Below are positions 24,738-32,734 of a stretch of 64,000 nucleotides of DNA, piece after piece (the stretch's first letter is position 1; each line of letters starts with the position of its first letter). Both the position numbers and the translations under genes were made by a program. The DNA comes from Exiguobacterium aurantiacum DSM 6208 (GTDB taxonomy: Bacteria; Bacillota; Bacilli; Exiguobacteriales; Exiguobacteriaceae): contig NZ_JNIQ01000001.1 of NCBI RefSeq assembly GCF_000702585.1, positions 318,501 to 382,500 of the forward strand. The letters run 5' to 3'. Below the pieces are notes generated by a model that worked only from the letters and a program-made list of their open reading frames with translations, was not told the origin of the DNA and ran no database searches.

Positions 24738-25699
24738 CATGTTAGTCGATTTTTCGGCTCTATCCCTGCCAACACATTCATGATCGCCTCTCGGTTAAGT
24801 GCCATCATGGCGAGACGTGTTCGAATCGAGGCGCTGCCGATATGGGGGAGCGTCGTGACGTTCGGAAGCGTCAACAGCGGATGCTCCATCTCGATCGGCT
24901 CTTTCGCGAACACATCGAGGCCGGCTGCCCAGATTCGTTTCTCGTTCAACGCGTCGTATAGCGCTTCTTCGTCAACGATTTCACCGCGGGCGACGTTGAT
25001 GAACACAGCCGTCTCTTTCATCTTGCCGAATTCGGCGGCACCGATCATGCCACGCGTCTCTTCCGTGAGCGGCGCGAGCACGATGACAAAGTCGGACTCG
25101 GCGAGGAGTTCATCGAGTTCAGCATAAACGAAACCGTACATCGATTCTGACTCATGCCGCCTCGTCCGGTTATGATACAGCACGTCCATATCAAAACCAC
25201 GGGCCCGTCGCGCGACAGCTTCGCCGATTCGTCCCATTCCGATGATCCCGAGCTTGGCACGATATACATCCATCCCGACGTACCCCATCGGCGTCCACGA
25301 CTTCCATTCTCCGGCCCGTAAATCACGTTCGGCCTCACCGAGACGACGTGCCGTCATCATCATCAGTCCGAAGGCGAGGTCCGCTGTCGTCTCGCTCAAA
25401 ACGTCCGGTGTGTTCGTGACGATGATTCCCCGCTCTTTCGCCGCATCTACGTCGATATTGTTATAGCCGACCGCCAAGTTTGAGATGACCTCGAGGTGCG
25501 GGGCTTGCTCGATCAATTCACGATCGACCGTATCGCTCAGCATCGTCCACAGCCCGTGGGCCGTTGCTGCCTCTTCGAGCAAGACGTCACGCGGCACACT
25601 CACCGCTTCTTCTTCCCACATCCGTACGTCATAATCCTCTCGTAGCGGGGCCACCGCTTCTTCAGGTAAGCGTCTCGTAATATAAATTCGTTTTCTCAT
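24737..25699 (-). CDS. D-2-hydroxyacid dehydrogenase (glyoxylate/hydroxypyruvate reductase type)
   Basis: The 320-residue protein has the family layout: a substrate domain at both ends and a central NAD(P)-binding domain with GIIGMGRIGEAVARRA near residue 150. Catalytic residues are visible: Arg in NVARGEIVDE, Glu in KEPIEMEHPL and His in LPHIGSAS. It reduces glyoxylate, hydroxypyruvate or a related 2-keto acid. The ATG after GAGGAGC is used; the longer frame upstream lacks a ribosome site. It follows two GTPase genes with a 26-bp gap and is probably in their operon. Confidence 0.88.
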   Translation of the reverse strand: MRKRIYITRRLPEEAVAPLREDYDVRMWEEEAVSVPRDVLLEEAATAHGLWTMLSDTVDRELIEQAPHLEVISNLAVGYNNIDVDAAKERGIIVTNTPDVLSETTADLAFGLMMMTARRLGEAERDLRAGEWKSWTPMGYVGMDVYRAKLGIIGMGRIGEAVARRARGFDMDVLYHNRTRRHESESMYGFVYAELDELLAESDFVIVLAPLTEETRGMIGAAEFGKMKETAVFINVARGEIVDEEALYDALNEKRIWAAGLDVFAKEPIEMEHPLLTLPNVTTLPHIGSASIRTRLAMMALNREAIMNVLAGIEPKNRLT

Positions 25700-25725
25700 C
25701 CAATCGCTCCTCGTCTCTATATTAT

Positions 25726-26868
25726 TCAATCTTTCTTTTTCGTCACCGGATTCTGTTCCATGAACTGTTCAAATAGCGAACCGAAATCACTGTTGAGCAA
25801 CTGTTCGATCGTCTTCGATGAATCCATCGCATTCCGGAAAGCGATCTCGTTGATGGCGAGACCGATCGCCCATGTGATCCCGGAAGCGACCGTCGCATTG
25901 ATGACACTCGCCGCCGCGTTCGCTCCTGGGAAGAACTTCATCACGTTCAGTAAGATCGTCTTCGATAGCGCCCGTCCGATTTGAGGGATGATCGTGCTCC
26001 CGATCAACGTCTTCAACATGTCGTCGTTCGCTTTCACCCCCCAATATCGGAACAGATGGACGCTCATCGTCACTTGAATCGGTGTCAATGCGATCGCGTC
26101 CGCGAACGGGAGCGGCACGGCGGCCGCTGTCCCCGCACTGGCAACGTAGCCCGAAATGATCCGGTTCGCTTTTTTCCGCTTCAACTTGAGCATCGCTTCG
26201 CTCTCGGCGTGAATTTCCATGAGCAGTCCTTCTTGAAGCGACTGGTCGAGTTGATCGACGGACCATGTGACAAGACGCTCCCAGTCGAGATGTGCGCGAA
26301 GTTCCTCGTCGTGCAACAGCTCTTCGGCGACACTGAGTTGGAACACCGCCTCGTCAGGGACGATGTCCGTCAGTTCCTCCCGTAACGCCGTCAACTCATC
26401 GACGTCGACTTGGTCGATTTGCGTGAACAACACCGCGACCGCGGTCACGGCATTCAATCGTTTGATCAGTGCTCGATCGAGCGGGGTGACGCGTTTCATC
26501 GATGCGTTGATGGCGTACCAGACGAGATGGATTTGTTCGGCAGCGCCTTTCGACTGTGCCCGCTCCACAAACCCGATGACTTCATCCGCATACGCCTCTT
26601 GCCGCGCACTCCCGATCTCATAGCCTTCGCTGTCGTACAAGACGATGGCGACATCGTCACTCATAAACTGATGAATTCCACGTGTGACCGGTTCACCGGC
26701 CGCGACTTTCGTCAAATCCCGTCCGAACACGTGGTTGACGACCGAACTTTTTCCCGACCCGGTGGCCCCGGCGATTAAAATGTTCGGCTTTTTCACCTGT
26801 CCGCGTAGCCGGTCCAATTCTTCTTTTAAATCATACGTGTCTAAGTTGAACGGTATGTTCTTCTCCAT
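25726..26868 (-). CDS. GTPase with membrane-associated C-terminal region (GTPase A of a pair)
   Basis: The 380-residue protein has a P-loop GATGSGKSS near residue 35, a G2-like threonine in PVTRGIH, G3 LYDSEG near 79 and a G4-like TQID near 150. The C-terminal half (about 230-350) holds several hydrophobic segments (AGTAAAVPLPFADAIALTPI and following), resembling DUF697-type membrane regions. This is the general plan of Era/YcjX/dynamin-like membrane GTPases. It lies 12 bp after a second GTPase gene, suggesting two interacting subunits. The ribosome site is AAGGAGGG. No specific function is known. Confidence 0.75.
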   Translation of the reverse strand: MEKNIPFNLDTYDLKEELDRLRGQVKKPNILIAGATGSGKSSVVNHVFGRDLTKVAAGEPVTRGIHQFMSDDVAIVLYDSEGYEIGSARQEAYADEVIGFVERAQSKGAAEQIHLVWYAINASMKRVTPLDRALIKRLNAVTAVAVLFTQIDQVDVDELTALREELTDIVPDEAVFQLSVAEELLHDEELRAHLDWERLVTWSVDQLDQSLQEGLLMEIHAESEAMLKLKRKKANRIISGYVASAGTAAAVPLPFADAIALTPIQVTMSVHLFRYWGVKANDDMLKTLIGSTIIPQIGRALSKTILLNVMKFFPGANAAASVINATVASGITWAIGLAINEIAFRNAMDSSKTIEQLLNSDFGSLFEQFMEQNPVTKKKD

Positions 26869-26880
26869 ATAAGTCCCTCC

Positions 26881-27999
26881 TCATTGACTGAGCGTCCGGC
26901 CAAGGCGGCGCATCTCTTCCTCGAAACCGCGGCGGACGTCCAACTCAATCGTCTGTTTGACCAATTCGTATTGCTGATCGACTGCCTTTTTAATCCCCCG
27001 CTCCGCCGTTCGTCGTTTGAACGCCCAATAGATGAAGTGGACACCAGGAATCATTCCGAGCACCATCTTGCGAATCGTCCGCTTGAACGAGTAGTCAAAC
27101 CCGAGTTCGACTCGACGTGTGCTGAACACGAGGTCAGACGGCGCCCCGACGAGCGGATATCGTTGCATCAGTTGAATGTAGTGGCGGATGCCTTGCGCCA
27201 TCGCCTCTTCTGTCGTCTCCGCGGCCGCTTCGAGCGTCTGCTCTAAATCTTTCTCGATGTTTCTCGCCTTCCAACTGATCATCGCCTGTGGCGTGATCAT
27301 CCGGATCGTTTCAGCCGAGCGATAGCTTCGTTGGCGCCACGAATCGAGCTCGTCCAATAAGTGTCGAGTCAAATTGAGCGGCAACTTCCGTTCGACGTCG
27401 CGCCATAAATTCGTCCGGTTCCGGTTCCATACGGCCTCATAACCGATATGCGGGACGACCTGCCCGCTCAGTAACTTCTTCTCGACGCTGTTGACACGAA
27501 TGATCGCTTCACTGCTCACACCGAGCTCACGGACCAAGACAGCTTCCATCGCCTCCGCCTTCTCGACGTTCATGGCGCTGTCTGGATTGTAGTTCGTTAA
27601 AATGATTGTGACGTTGCTCCGTTTCGCGTAGAGCGGCTTTAAAATCGAGTCCAGCTCATACGCCTCGACACGTCCTGAGTTGATGGACAATAAGTAATAG
27701 ATGGTATGAAACCAGTCCGCGATGTCGAGCGCACCTTCCCGTTCATTGACGATCGATAAAATCGCGTCATGCCATTCGTCCGACCGATCCGCCTCAAGCC
27801 CCCATGTATCAAAGAAGCGGAATAAAATTCCGCGCTCGAGGTCATAATATTCATACTCATGCAGCCCTTCAGCCGTCACCGGTCTGCCGGCCCGCGACTC
27901 GGCGACGTCACGCCCATAAATGTAGTTCAAAAACGCGCTCTTCCCGACCCCGGTCTTCCCCGCGATTAATATGTTCGAGACAAGCCCCGTGTTGTCCAT
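26881..27999 (-). CDS. GTPase, probably membrane-associated (GTPase B of a pair)
   Basis: The 372-residue protein begins almost at its P-loop (AGKTGVGKSAFLNYIYGRD, about 13-31), has a G2-like threonine in PVTAEGLHE and G3 FFDTWGLEA near 63. The G4 region ILTNYNPDSAM near 134 departs from NKXD, so guanine specificity is uncertain. A long helical region follows, with a short hydrophobic stretch near 320-340 (GMIPGVHFIYWAF). It is the first gene of a probable operon with GTPase A and a hydroxyacid dehydrogenase, divergent from a VOC gene. Confidence 0.72.
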   Translation of the reverse strand: MDNTGLVSNILIAGKTGVGKSAFLNYIYGRDVAESRAGRPVTAEGLHEYEYYDLERGILFRFFDTWGLEADRSDEWHDAILSIVNEREGALDIADWFHTIYYLLSINSGRVEAYELDSILKPLYAKRSNVTIILTNYNPDSAMNVEKAEAMEAVLVRELGVSSEAIIRVNSVEKKLLSGQVVPHIGYEAVWNRNRTNLWRDVERKLPLNLTRHLLDELDSWRQRSYRSAETIRMITPQAMISWKARNIEKDLEQTLEAAAETTEEAMAQGIRHYIQLMQRYPLVGAPSDLVFSTRRVELGFDYSFKRTIRKMVLGMIPGVHFIYWAFKRRTAERGIKKAVDQQYELVKQTIELDVRRGFEEEMRRLGRTLSQ

Positions 28000-28020
28000 A
28001 TCGTTCCCCCTGCCTTCATC

Positions 28021-28038
28021 GTATAATTACCATTATAC
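28021..28038. promoter_or_regulatory. Face-to-face -10 elements in an 18-bp inverted repeat
   Basis: GTATAAT-TACC-ATTATAC contains TATAAT on each strand, pointing towards the VOC gene and towards the GTPase operon. No strong -35 is seen for either. Simultaneous use would be mutually exclusive. Confidence 0.45.
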
Positions 28039-28080
28039 TAAATGGACAGGTTTGAAACGTCCGACGAAAGGATGAGACAA

Positions 28081-28467
28081 ATGTTGCACCATCTCGAACT
28101 GTACGTCTCCGATTTGAAAAAAAGCCTCACAGCCTGGGACTGGCTCCTAACCGAACTCGGCTACACCGTCTATCAACAATGGGAGCATGGCCAAAGCTAC
28201 TGCTTCGGTGACACGTATCTCGTCTTCGTCCAAACCGAGGCCGCACATCTCGAGCCGCCTTACCATCGCAAGAAGACCGGTTTGAACCACATCGCCTTTC
28301 ATGCAGAGTCACGCGACCAGCTCGAGCGGCTGCGCCCAGACTTGTCTCGCCACGGGTTCACCGAGTTGTATGCCGACCGCTTCCCTCATGCCGGCGGTCC
28401 GAACTATATCGCCCTCTACTTCGAGGACCCGGACCGGATGAAAGTGGAACTCGTGGCAACGTTGTGA
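28081..28467 (+). CDS. VOC-superfamily protein (glyoxalase/bleomycin-resistance fold)
   Basis: The 128-residue protein has the paired beta-alpha-beta-beta-beta modules of the VOC fold: LHHLELYVSDLKKSL at the start, TGLNHIAFHAES in the middle and YIALYFEDPDRMKVELV at the end, with metal-ligand-type His and Glu positions. Substrate is unknown. The ATG used has GAAAGGA eight bases upstream; two earlier in-frame ATGs lack good spacing. Confidence 0.82.
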   Translation: MLHHLELYVSDLKKSLTAWDWLLTELGYTVYQQWEHGQSYCFGDTYLVFVQTEAAHLEPPYHRKKTGLNHIAFHAESRDQLERLRPDLSRHGFTELYADRFPHAGGPNYIALYFEDPDRMKVELVATL

Positions 28468-28506
28468 ACGATTGCACGGACACCTAACGAAAGTTTGTGA
28501 AAACAA

Positions 28507-28555
28507 TTGCAAACTTTTATCGGACCTCCTAGACTTAAAAGTGTCTAAGGAGGTC
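28507..28555 (+). promoter_or_regulatory. Promoter with inverted repeat covering the -10 and ribosome site of the FNT gene
   Basis: TTGCAA (28507-28512) and TAGACT (28530-28535) have a 17-bp spacer. A 12-bp inverted repeat (GACCTCCTAGAC, 28523-28534; GTCTA-A-GGAGGTC, 28543-28555, one bulged A) covers the -10 at one side and the AAGGAGG ribosome site at the other. It could be an operator; if transcription starts further upstream it would instead hide the ribosome site in a hairpin. TTGTGAAAACAATTGCAA further upstream loosely resembles a Rex or Fnr site. Confidence 0.5.
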
Positions 28556-28562
28556 TTTTCGA

Positions 28563-29360
28563 ATGGAAAAACAAGTTGTTGAGTATATGGAAGAAGCGGC
28601 GTACAAAAAGGCGACGCTGCTGCGTCATTCTTTTGGCCAATACGCACTCCGCTCGATTGTCGCCGGATTTTTAATCGGGATTGGGGTCGTCTTCGCGTTC
28701 TCTGTCGGGAACATGTTCATCGACGTCCCTGGAACGATGCTGTTCGCCGGGATGAGTTTCTCTGTCGCTCTCGTCTTCATCGTCTGGATGGGCGGAGAGC
28801 TGTTCACGAGCAACACGATGTACTTGTACACCGGGGCGAAACGAAACCGGGTCGCGTGGCGTGATCTCGTCAACGTATGGGGCATCAGTTGGATCGGCAA
28901 CTTGGTCGGTGCGCTCTTACTCGTCGTTCTCGTCATCGGTGCCCACAGTATGGGTGAAGTCGGAAGTGATCATTTACTGTCCGTCGTCGCCGCCAAAAAA
29001 ATGGGTGGTGACGCTTTCGCCATCTTTTTGAAAGGGATTCTGTGTAACATCCTCGTCTGTATCGCCATCTTCATGCCGCTCAAGACGCAGAACGATGTCG
29101 CGAAGATCATGTTGACGATGTTGCCGGTCGTCGTCTTTTTCGCCGCCGGTTTTGAACACTCGATCGCCAACATGGGCATCTTCGGGCTCGCACTGTATTA
29201 CGCGCCTTCGGAAATGATCAACATCGGCCTCGCCTTGAACAATTTGCTCTTCGCCACACTCGGTAACATCGTCGGTGGCGCCTTGTTCGTCGCCGCGACG
29301 TACCTCCATTTGAACGCACAGATCTCGACAAACGTCGAATCGATTCGTCAGAACGCATAA
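28563..29360 (+). CDS. Formate/nitrite transporter (FNT) family channel
   Basis: The 265-residue protein has six membrane helices and FNT signatures: SVGNMFIDVPG near residue 48, KGILCNILVCIAIFMP near 160 and AGFEHSIANMGIF near 200. FNT pentamers conduct formate, nitrite or hydrosulfide. The absence of nearby pyruvate-formate lyase or nitrite reductase genes leaves the substrate open. The start is seven bases after AAGGAGGTC, which lies within an inverted repeat. A terminator follows. Confidence 0.92.
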   Translation: MEKQVVEYMEEAAYKKATLLRHSFGQYALRSIVAGFLIGIGVVFAFSVGNMFIDVPGTMLFAGMSFSVALVFIVWMGGELFTSNTMYLYTGAKRNRVAWRDLVNVWGISWIGNLVGALLLVVLVIGAHSMGEVGSDHLLSVVAAKKMGGDAFAIFLKGILCNILVCIAIFMPLKTQNDVAKIMLTMLPVVVFFAAGFEHSIANMGIFGLALYYAPSEMINIGLALNNLLFATLGNIVGGALFVAATYLHLNAQISTNVESIRQNA

Positions 29361-29362
29361 AG

Positions 29363-29391
29363 ACAGGGGCCCCGATGAGCAGGGCCCCTGT
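29363..29391. terminator. Terminator between the FNT gene and the alanine symporter gene
   Basis: ACAGGGGCCC and GGGCCCCTGT form a 10-bp GC-rich stem with a 9-base loop between convergent genes. T-runs are short. Confidence 0.75.
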
Positions 29392-29402
29392 TGTTGCAAT
29401 GA

Positions 29403-30875
29403 TTACGCTTTTGATGAGTCGGCTACGGCCGCTTGGACCGTACCTTGTGCGACTTCTTCTTCTTCCACGTCCCAGCACTCCGTGTTCTCAATGCCGAGTT
29501 TACGGGCTGAGAAGCGTGGGTTGAGACCTTGAGCCCGTTGCTCTTCATAGTCACGGAGTACTTTGAAGGCCACACCGCCGAGAAGTATGATTGCCGCCAA
29601 GTTGATGAGTGTCATGCCGGCCATGAACAAGTCAGCGAGACTCCAGACGAAGCCGAGACTAGCGACCGATCCGAGGAAGACGAAGCCCATCGTGAGAAGA
29701 CGGAAGCCGAAGACGGCACCTTTACTCTTCTTGATGAATTCGATGTTCGTCTCACCGTAGTAGTAACTGCCGACGATCGAGCTGAAGGCGAACAAGAGGA
29801 CGCTGATGGCGATGAAAGCAGGTGCCCATGATCCGATTTGTTCAGCCAACGCGTTTTGAAGGAGTGCGATCCCTTCGCCGTTACCAGCCGCGTAGCTGTC
29901 CGAAAGAAGAACGATCGCTGCTGTTGCTGTACATACGATCAACGTGTCCAAGAAGACACCGAGCGTCTGCATGAAACCTTGTTTCGCCGGGTGAGACACT
30001 TCTGCCGTCGCAGCGGCGTTCGGTGCCGAACCCATACCGGCTTCGTTTGAGAAGAGACCACGACGTACACCCATCATGATAGCAGCTCCGACCGATCCGC
30101 CGAACGCCTGCTCGAGACCGAACGCGCTTTGGAAGATCATACCGAGAACAGCTGGCATTTCTGTAATGTTCACGACGACGACGTAAAGGGCGACGATCAA
30201 GTAAAGGACTGCCATGATCGGAACGACGATTGCTGAGAAGTTCGCGACACGTTGCACGCCGCCGAAGATGACGAGACCCGTCAACACGACGAGTACAGCT
30301 CCGCCGATAGCCGCTTCAAGACCGAACGCGTTGTCGAACGCTGCCGCGATCGTGTTCGATTGAACCGAGTTGAAGATGAGACCGAACGTGAAGGCGATCA
30401 ACACCGCAAAGACGATACCGAGGACGCGGTTGTTAAGACCTTTTTCAATGTAGTAAGCTGGGCCGCCGCGGTATGCGACGTCATCTTTCACTTTGTATAC
30501 TTGAGCGAGCGTGCTCTCGATCATCGCTGTCGCTCCACCGAGAAGCGCGACGATCCACATCCAGAAGACGGCACCCGGACCACCGAGGGTGATGGCGACC
30601 GTGACACCGGCCAAGTTACCCGTTCCGATTCGCGTCGCTGCTCCGATGAAGAACGACTTCGCCGAGCTGATACTCTTGCCATCTTTCGCGAGTGTGACGT
30701 CTGATTTGTCAGTGACGACACGGAACATCTCTTTTAAGTAACGGAATTGCATAAATCGTGTTTTGACCGTGAAGTAAATCCCTGCTCCGACGAGCGCCAC
30801 AATCAACACGTACGTCCATAAAATGTTGTTTAAAAAGTCGACGCTTCCTTGCAATAAGTTTTGTACGGCTTCCAT
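29403..30875 (-). CDS. Alanine or glycine:cation symporter (AGCS family, AlsT-like)
   Basis: The 490-residue membrane protein has 10-11 helices and AGCS signatures: SFFIGAATRIGTGNLAGVTV near residue 75, MMGVRRGLFSNEAGMGSAPN near 268 and FSSIVGSYYYGETN near 370. It imports alanine, glycine or glutamine with sodium or protons. The start follows GGGAGGAACTTATTC. A consensus-like promoter and a cre-like site lie upstream. The sodium gradient it may use is maintained by the Mrp antiporter encoded nearby. Confidence 0.93.
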   Translation of the reverse strand: MEAVQNLLQGSVDFLNNILWTYVLIVALVGAGIYFTVKTRFMQFRYLKEMFRVVTDKSDVTLAKDGKSISSAKSFFIGAATRIGTGNLAGVTVAITLGGPGAVFWMWIVALLGGATAMIESTLAQVYKVKDDVAYRGGPAYYIEKGLNNRVLGIVFAVLIAFTFGLIFNSVQSNTIAAAFDNAFGLEAAIGGAVLVVLTGLVIFGGVQRVANFSAIVVPIMAVLYLIVALYVVVVNITEMPAVLGMIFQSAFGLEQAFGGSVGAAIMMGVRRGLFSNEAGMGSAPNAAATAEVSHPAKQGFMQTLGVFLDTLIVCTATAAIVLLSDSYAAGNGEGIALLQNALAEQIGSWAPAFIAISVLLFAFSSIVGSYYYGETNIEFIKKSKGAVFGFRLLTMGFVFLGSVASLGFVWSLADLFMAGMTLINLAAIILLGGVAFKVLRDYEEQRAQGLNPRFSARKLGIENTECWDVEEEEVAQGTVQAAVADSSKA

Positions 30876-30939
30876 GAATAAGTTCCTCCCTGTTGTGTGA
30901 ATCTGAAGTTGTTAAGATTTTTATAATGTCTTGTTTTGA

Positions 30940-30967
30940 ATTATACAAAGATTCTGACAATTATCAA
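30940..30967 (-). promoter_or_regulatory. Sigma-A promoter of the alanine symporter gene
   Basis: On the minus strand TTGATA (30962-30967) and TATAAT (30940-30945) are separated by 16 bp, about 65 bp upstream of the start codon. Confidence 0.7.
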
Positions 30968-31036
30968 TAATTTTTTTATAGGTTGGTTCACAGAAAGTTC
31001 ACATTAAATTCGACACGAACCCCGAAAAACCGACAC

Positions 31037-31051
31037 TTGAAGCGCTTACAT
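31037..31051 (-). promoter_or_regulatory. cre-like box upstream of the alanine symporter gene
   Basis: ATGTAAGCGCTTCAA on the minus strand fits the cre consensus except at one position. It lies about 70 bp upstream of the -35 box. The remaining 30968-31270 region is AT-rich and I see no gene in it. Confidence 0.5.
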
Positions 31052-31270
31052 AATGTCTTAAAAGAAATTATAAATCTATATTTCCCGGCTTGATTTCAAG
31101 GATTTCATTCAACTTGTTTCATACTATTCGTTTTGTGAATAGGTTTGTTTGTGAATCTGATCGCCGTTCTATCAATATAGTATGACAATATTTCCCGATT
31201 CTCGAATGAATCCCGACCTACCGGGTAATAGTGAGTTCTCGCTAGAGCGCTACGTTCAATCAGTACGAAG

Positions 31271-31306
31271 AAAAAAGGCAGTCGCTCGATTGAGCGGCTG
31301 CCTTTT
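31271..31306 (-). terminator. Terminator of the ywbE-small basic protein unit
   Basis: On the minus strand GGCAGCCGCTC and GAGCGACTGCC form a near-perfect stem around AATC, followed by TTTTTTC. It begins at the stop codon of the 55-residue gene. Confidence 0.85.
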
Positions 31307-31472
31307 AAACGCCTGTCCGTTTCTTCTGGTTGTTCGGCTTCTTCGTCAACTGGTTCGTCAACGGTTTCTGCTTCGTCCCATGAAGACCTGTCGGCACTTT
31401 CGTCTGACTTTGCTTCTTCTCGGCGAGTTTTTGTTTCATCGCCTCTTGAAAACTCATTTTCTTTTCACTCAT
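31305..31472 (-). CDS. 55-residue basic protein of unknown function
   Basis: The frame opens at an ATG preceded by GGAGGTGAATGAC and ends at a TAA inside the terminator. The product is very rich in Lys, Gln and Thr, starting MSEKKMSFQEAMKQKLAEKK, with a C-terminal half made of TKQKPLTNQLTKKPNNQKK. No membrane segment or cysteine. It starts 2 bp after the ywbE stop, so it is probably translated with it. A nucleic-acid or ribosome-binding role is possible but unproven. Confidence 0.65.
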   Translation of the reverse strand: MSEKKMSFQEAMKQKLAEKKQSQTKVPTGLHGTKQKPLTNQLTKKPNNQKKRTGV

Positions 31473-31473
31473 G

Positions 31474-31677
31474 TCATTCACCTCCAGCTTCGATCACTTT
31501 CACTCGACCGACCTGTCCATCGCTTAAGCGTACTTTAATGCCGTGCGGGTGACGCGGCGAGTTCGTCAAAATGTCTTTGACGACGCCTTTCGTCAACTTC
31601 CCACTCCGCTGATCTTGTTTTAGGACAATCTGGACGTGGAGCCCTGGTCGAATGTCCGCGCGTTTCGTGCCATCCAT
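31474..31677 (-). CDS. YwbE family protein (DUF2196)
   Basis: The 67-residue product, MDGTKRADIRPGLHVQIVLK onward, matches the YwbE family (DUF2196), including KQDQRSGKLTKG, SPRHPHGIKVRL and GQVGRVKVI. These are small KOW-like beta-barrel proteins of unknown function. The ATG chosen follows AAAGGGGTGTCGGGT. It is followed directly by the 55-residue basic protein gene and a terminator. Confidence 0.85.
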   Translation of the reverse strand: MDGTKRADIRPGLHVQIVLKQDQRSGKLTKGVVKDILTNSPRHPHGIKVRLSDGQVGRVKVIEAGGE

Positions 31678-31741
31678 ACCCGACACCCCTTTCCGTATAG
31701 TCAACCTCTATCATATGCTCTTTTCCCGTTTTTGTCACAAC

Positions 31742-32074
31742 CTATTCGATGACGCCGACTTGAGCGAGTGCCGGAGTCATATAACTTTGGTCGGTACGAA
31801 ACGTCCGAACAGCTCCGCCACGCGTAATGCTGACGTCGACGACGCCGCGTTTGAACGTCAACGTCACAATCGCCTGTCCGCCTACATTGACGAGTCGTGC
31901 CGTGCCGTCAAGTGCATGATAGGCTTCTGTGAGCGCCCGGGCAAAGGCGACATAATCCGTTGTCGTGACGGCTTCGACGTGCCCGAAGATCTCGATGGCT
32001 ACGATTTCTCGGCTGGCTCGTATGATCGTCAACCGATGTGTCTCAACATCATTCCCGATTTCAATTTGATGCAT
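31742..32074 (-). CDS. WapI-like small protein of unknown function
   Basis: The 110-residue soluble protein is rich in beta structure and ends with FRTDQSYMTPALAQVGVIE. The DQSY motif after beta strands recalls WapI-type immunity-like proteins, which is only a weak resemblance. It follows the mrp operon, with the mrpG terminator hairpin lying directly before its AGGAGGGG ribosome site. It may be expressed by readthrough from mrp. Confidence 0.55.
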   Translation of the reverse strand: MHQIEIGNDVETHRLTIIRASREIVAIEIFGHVEAVTTTDYVAFARALTEAYHALDGTARLVNVGGQAIVTLTFKRGVVDVSITRGGAVRTFRTDQSYMTPALAQVGVIE

Positions 32075-32086
32075 CGAACCCCTCCT

Positions 32087-32114
32087 AAAAACACTCCCCG
32101 AAACGGAGAGTGTC
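32087..32114 (-). terminator. Terminator at the end of the mrp operon
   Basis: On the minus strand ACACTCTCCG and CGGGGAGTGT form an imperfect 10-bp stem followed by TTTTT. It runs into the ribosome site of the next gene, so partial readthrough is possible. Confidence 0.75.
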
Positions 32115-32472
32115 AGTGTACGTCTTTTCGTGCTTCCGGATATTTTTTCTTCAAGTCATCTTGTGTCGTCAACTTAGAAAGTGGGACACCGGTCCGGTAC
32201 GCGGCCCGGGATACCATCAGCGCGGCGAGCGGGGCCGTCAAGAAGACGAAGAGAATCGTCAGTAAAATCTTTCCGGAGAACATCCCTTCCGCGAGCAAGA
32301 AGTAGAGGAACGTCCCGACCATGACGGTGATGACGCCGAGCGTGGCGCTCTTCGTCGCCGAGTGCGTCCGCCCGTACACGTCCGGGAACCGGATAAAACC
32401 GATTCCACCGACGAGGCTGAGGAATCCTCCGATCAGACAAAGAATCGCAACAATCCATTCAATCGCGGTCAA
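32113..32472 (-). CDS. mrpG: Na+/H+ antiporter subunit G (MrpG/MnhG)
   Basis: The 119-residue protein has three membrane helices with the MrpG signature GIGFIRFPDVYGRTHSATKS near residue 27. It is the last of seven subunits of the Mrp antiporter. The start is TTG at 32472, preceded by GAGAGGGGGG; no ATG is suitably placed. The start overlaps the 3' end of mrpF by 14 bp. Confidence 0.93.
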   Translation of the reverse strand: MTAIEWIVAILCLIGGFLSLVGGIGFIRFPDVYGRTHSATKSATLGVITVMVGTFLYFLLAEGMFSGKILLTILFVFLTAPLAALMVSRAAYRTGVPLSKLTTQDDLKKKYPEARKDVH

Positions 32473-32734
32473 AGATATCCCCCCTCTCCACAAATTTTGA
32501 CAAGGCAATCGTCCCGATGAACGCTAATATCCCGATGACGAGGATGACCTCGGCGTAGGCGATCGTCTCTTGGAGGATCATCAAAATCCCGATGACGCCA
32601 ATGAGCGTGATCCCGATCGCATCGAGCGCGACGATACGGTCTGGCATCGTCGGCCCTTTCACGGTCCGGATGAACGAGATGACAAGTGAGATCGACATGA
32701 AGAACAACGCGATCATAAGCAACACTTTAAACAT
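32459..32734 (-). CDS. mrpF: Na+/H+ antiporter subunit F (MrpF/MnhF)
   Basis: The 91-residue protein has three membrane helices, with RTVKGPTMPDRIVALDAIG near residue 23 and GDIFDRD at the end, typical of MrpF. It starts after GGAGGTGACGCACTG. The last base of mrpE and the first of mrpF coincide, so translation is coupled. Confidence 0.93.
   Translation of the reverse strand: MFKVLLMIALFFMSISLVISFIRTVKGPTMPDRIVALDAIGITLIGVIGILMILQETIAYAEVILVIGILAFIGTIALSKFVERGDIFDRD

Noticed and set aside
31182-31538. 118-codon plus-strand frame
   Set aside because: It is the antisense of the 55-residue gene and its terminator; no ribosome site and Leu/Arg-rich shadow composition.
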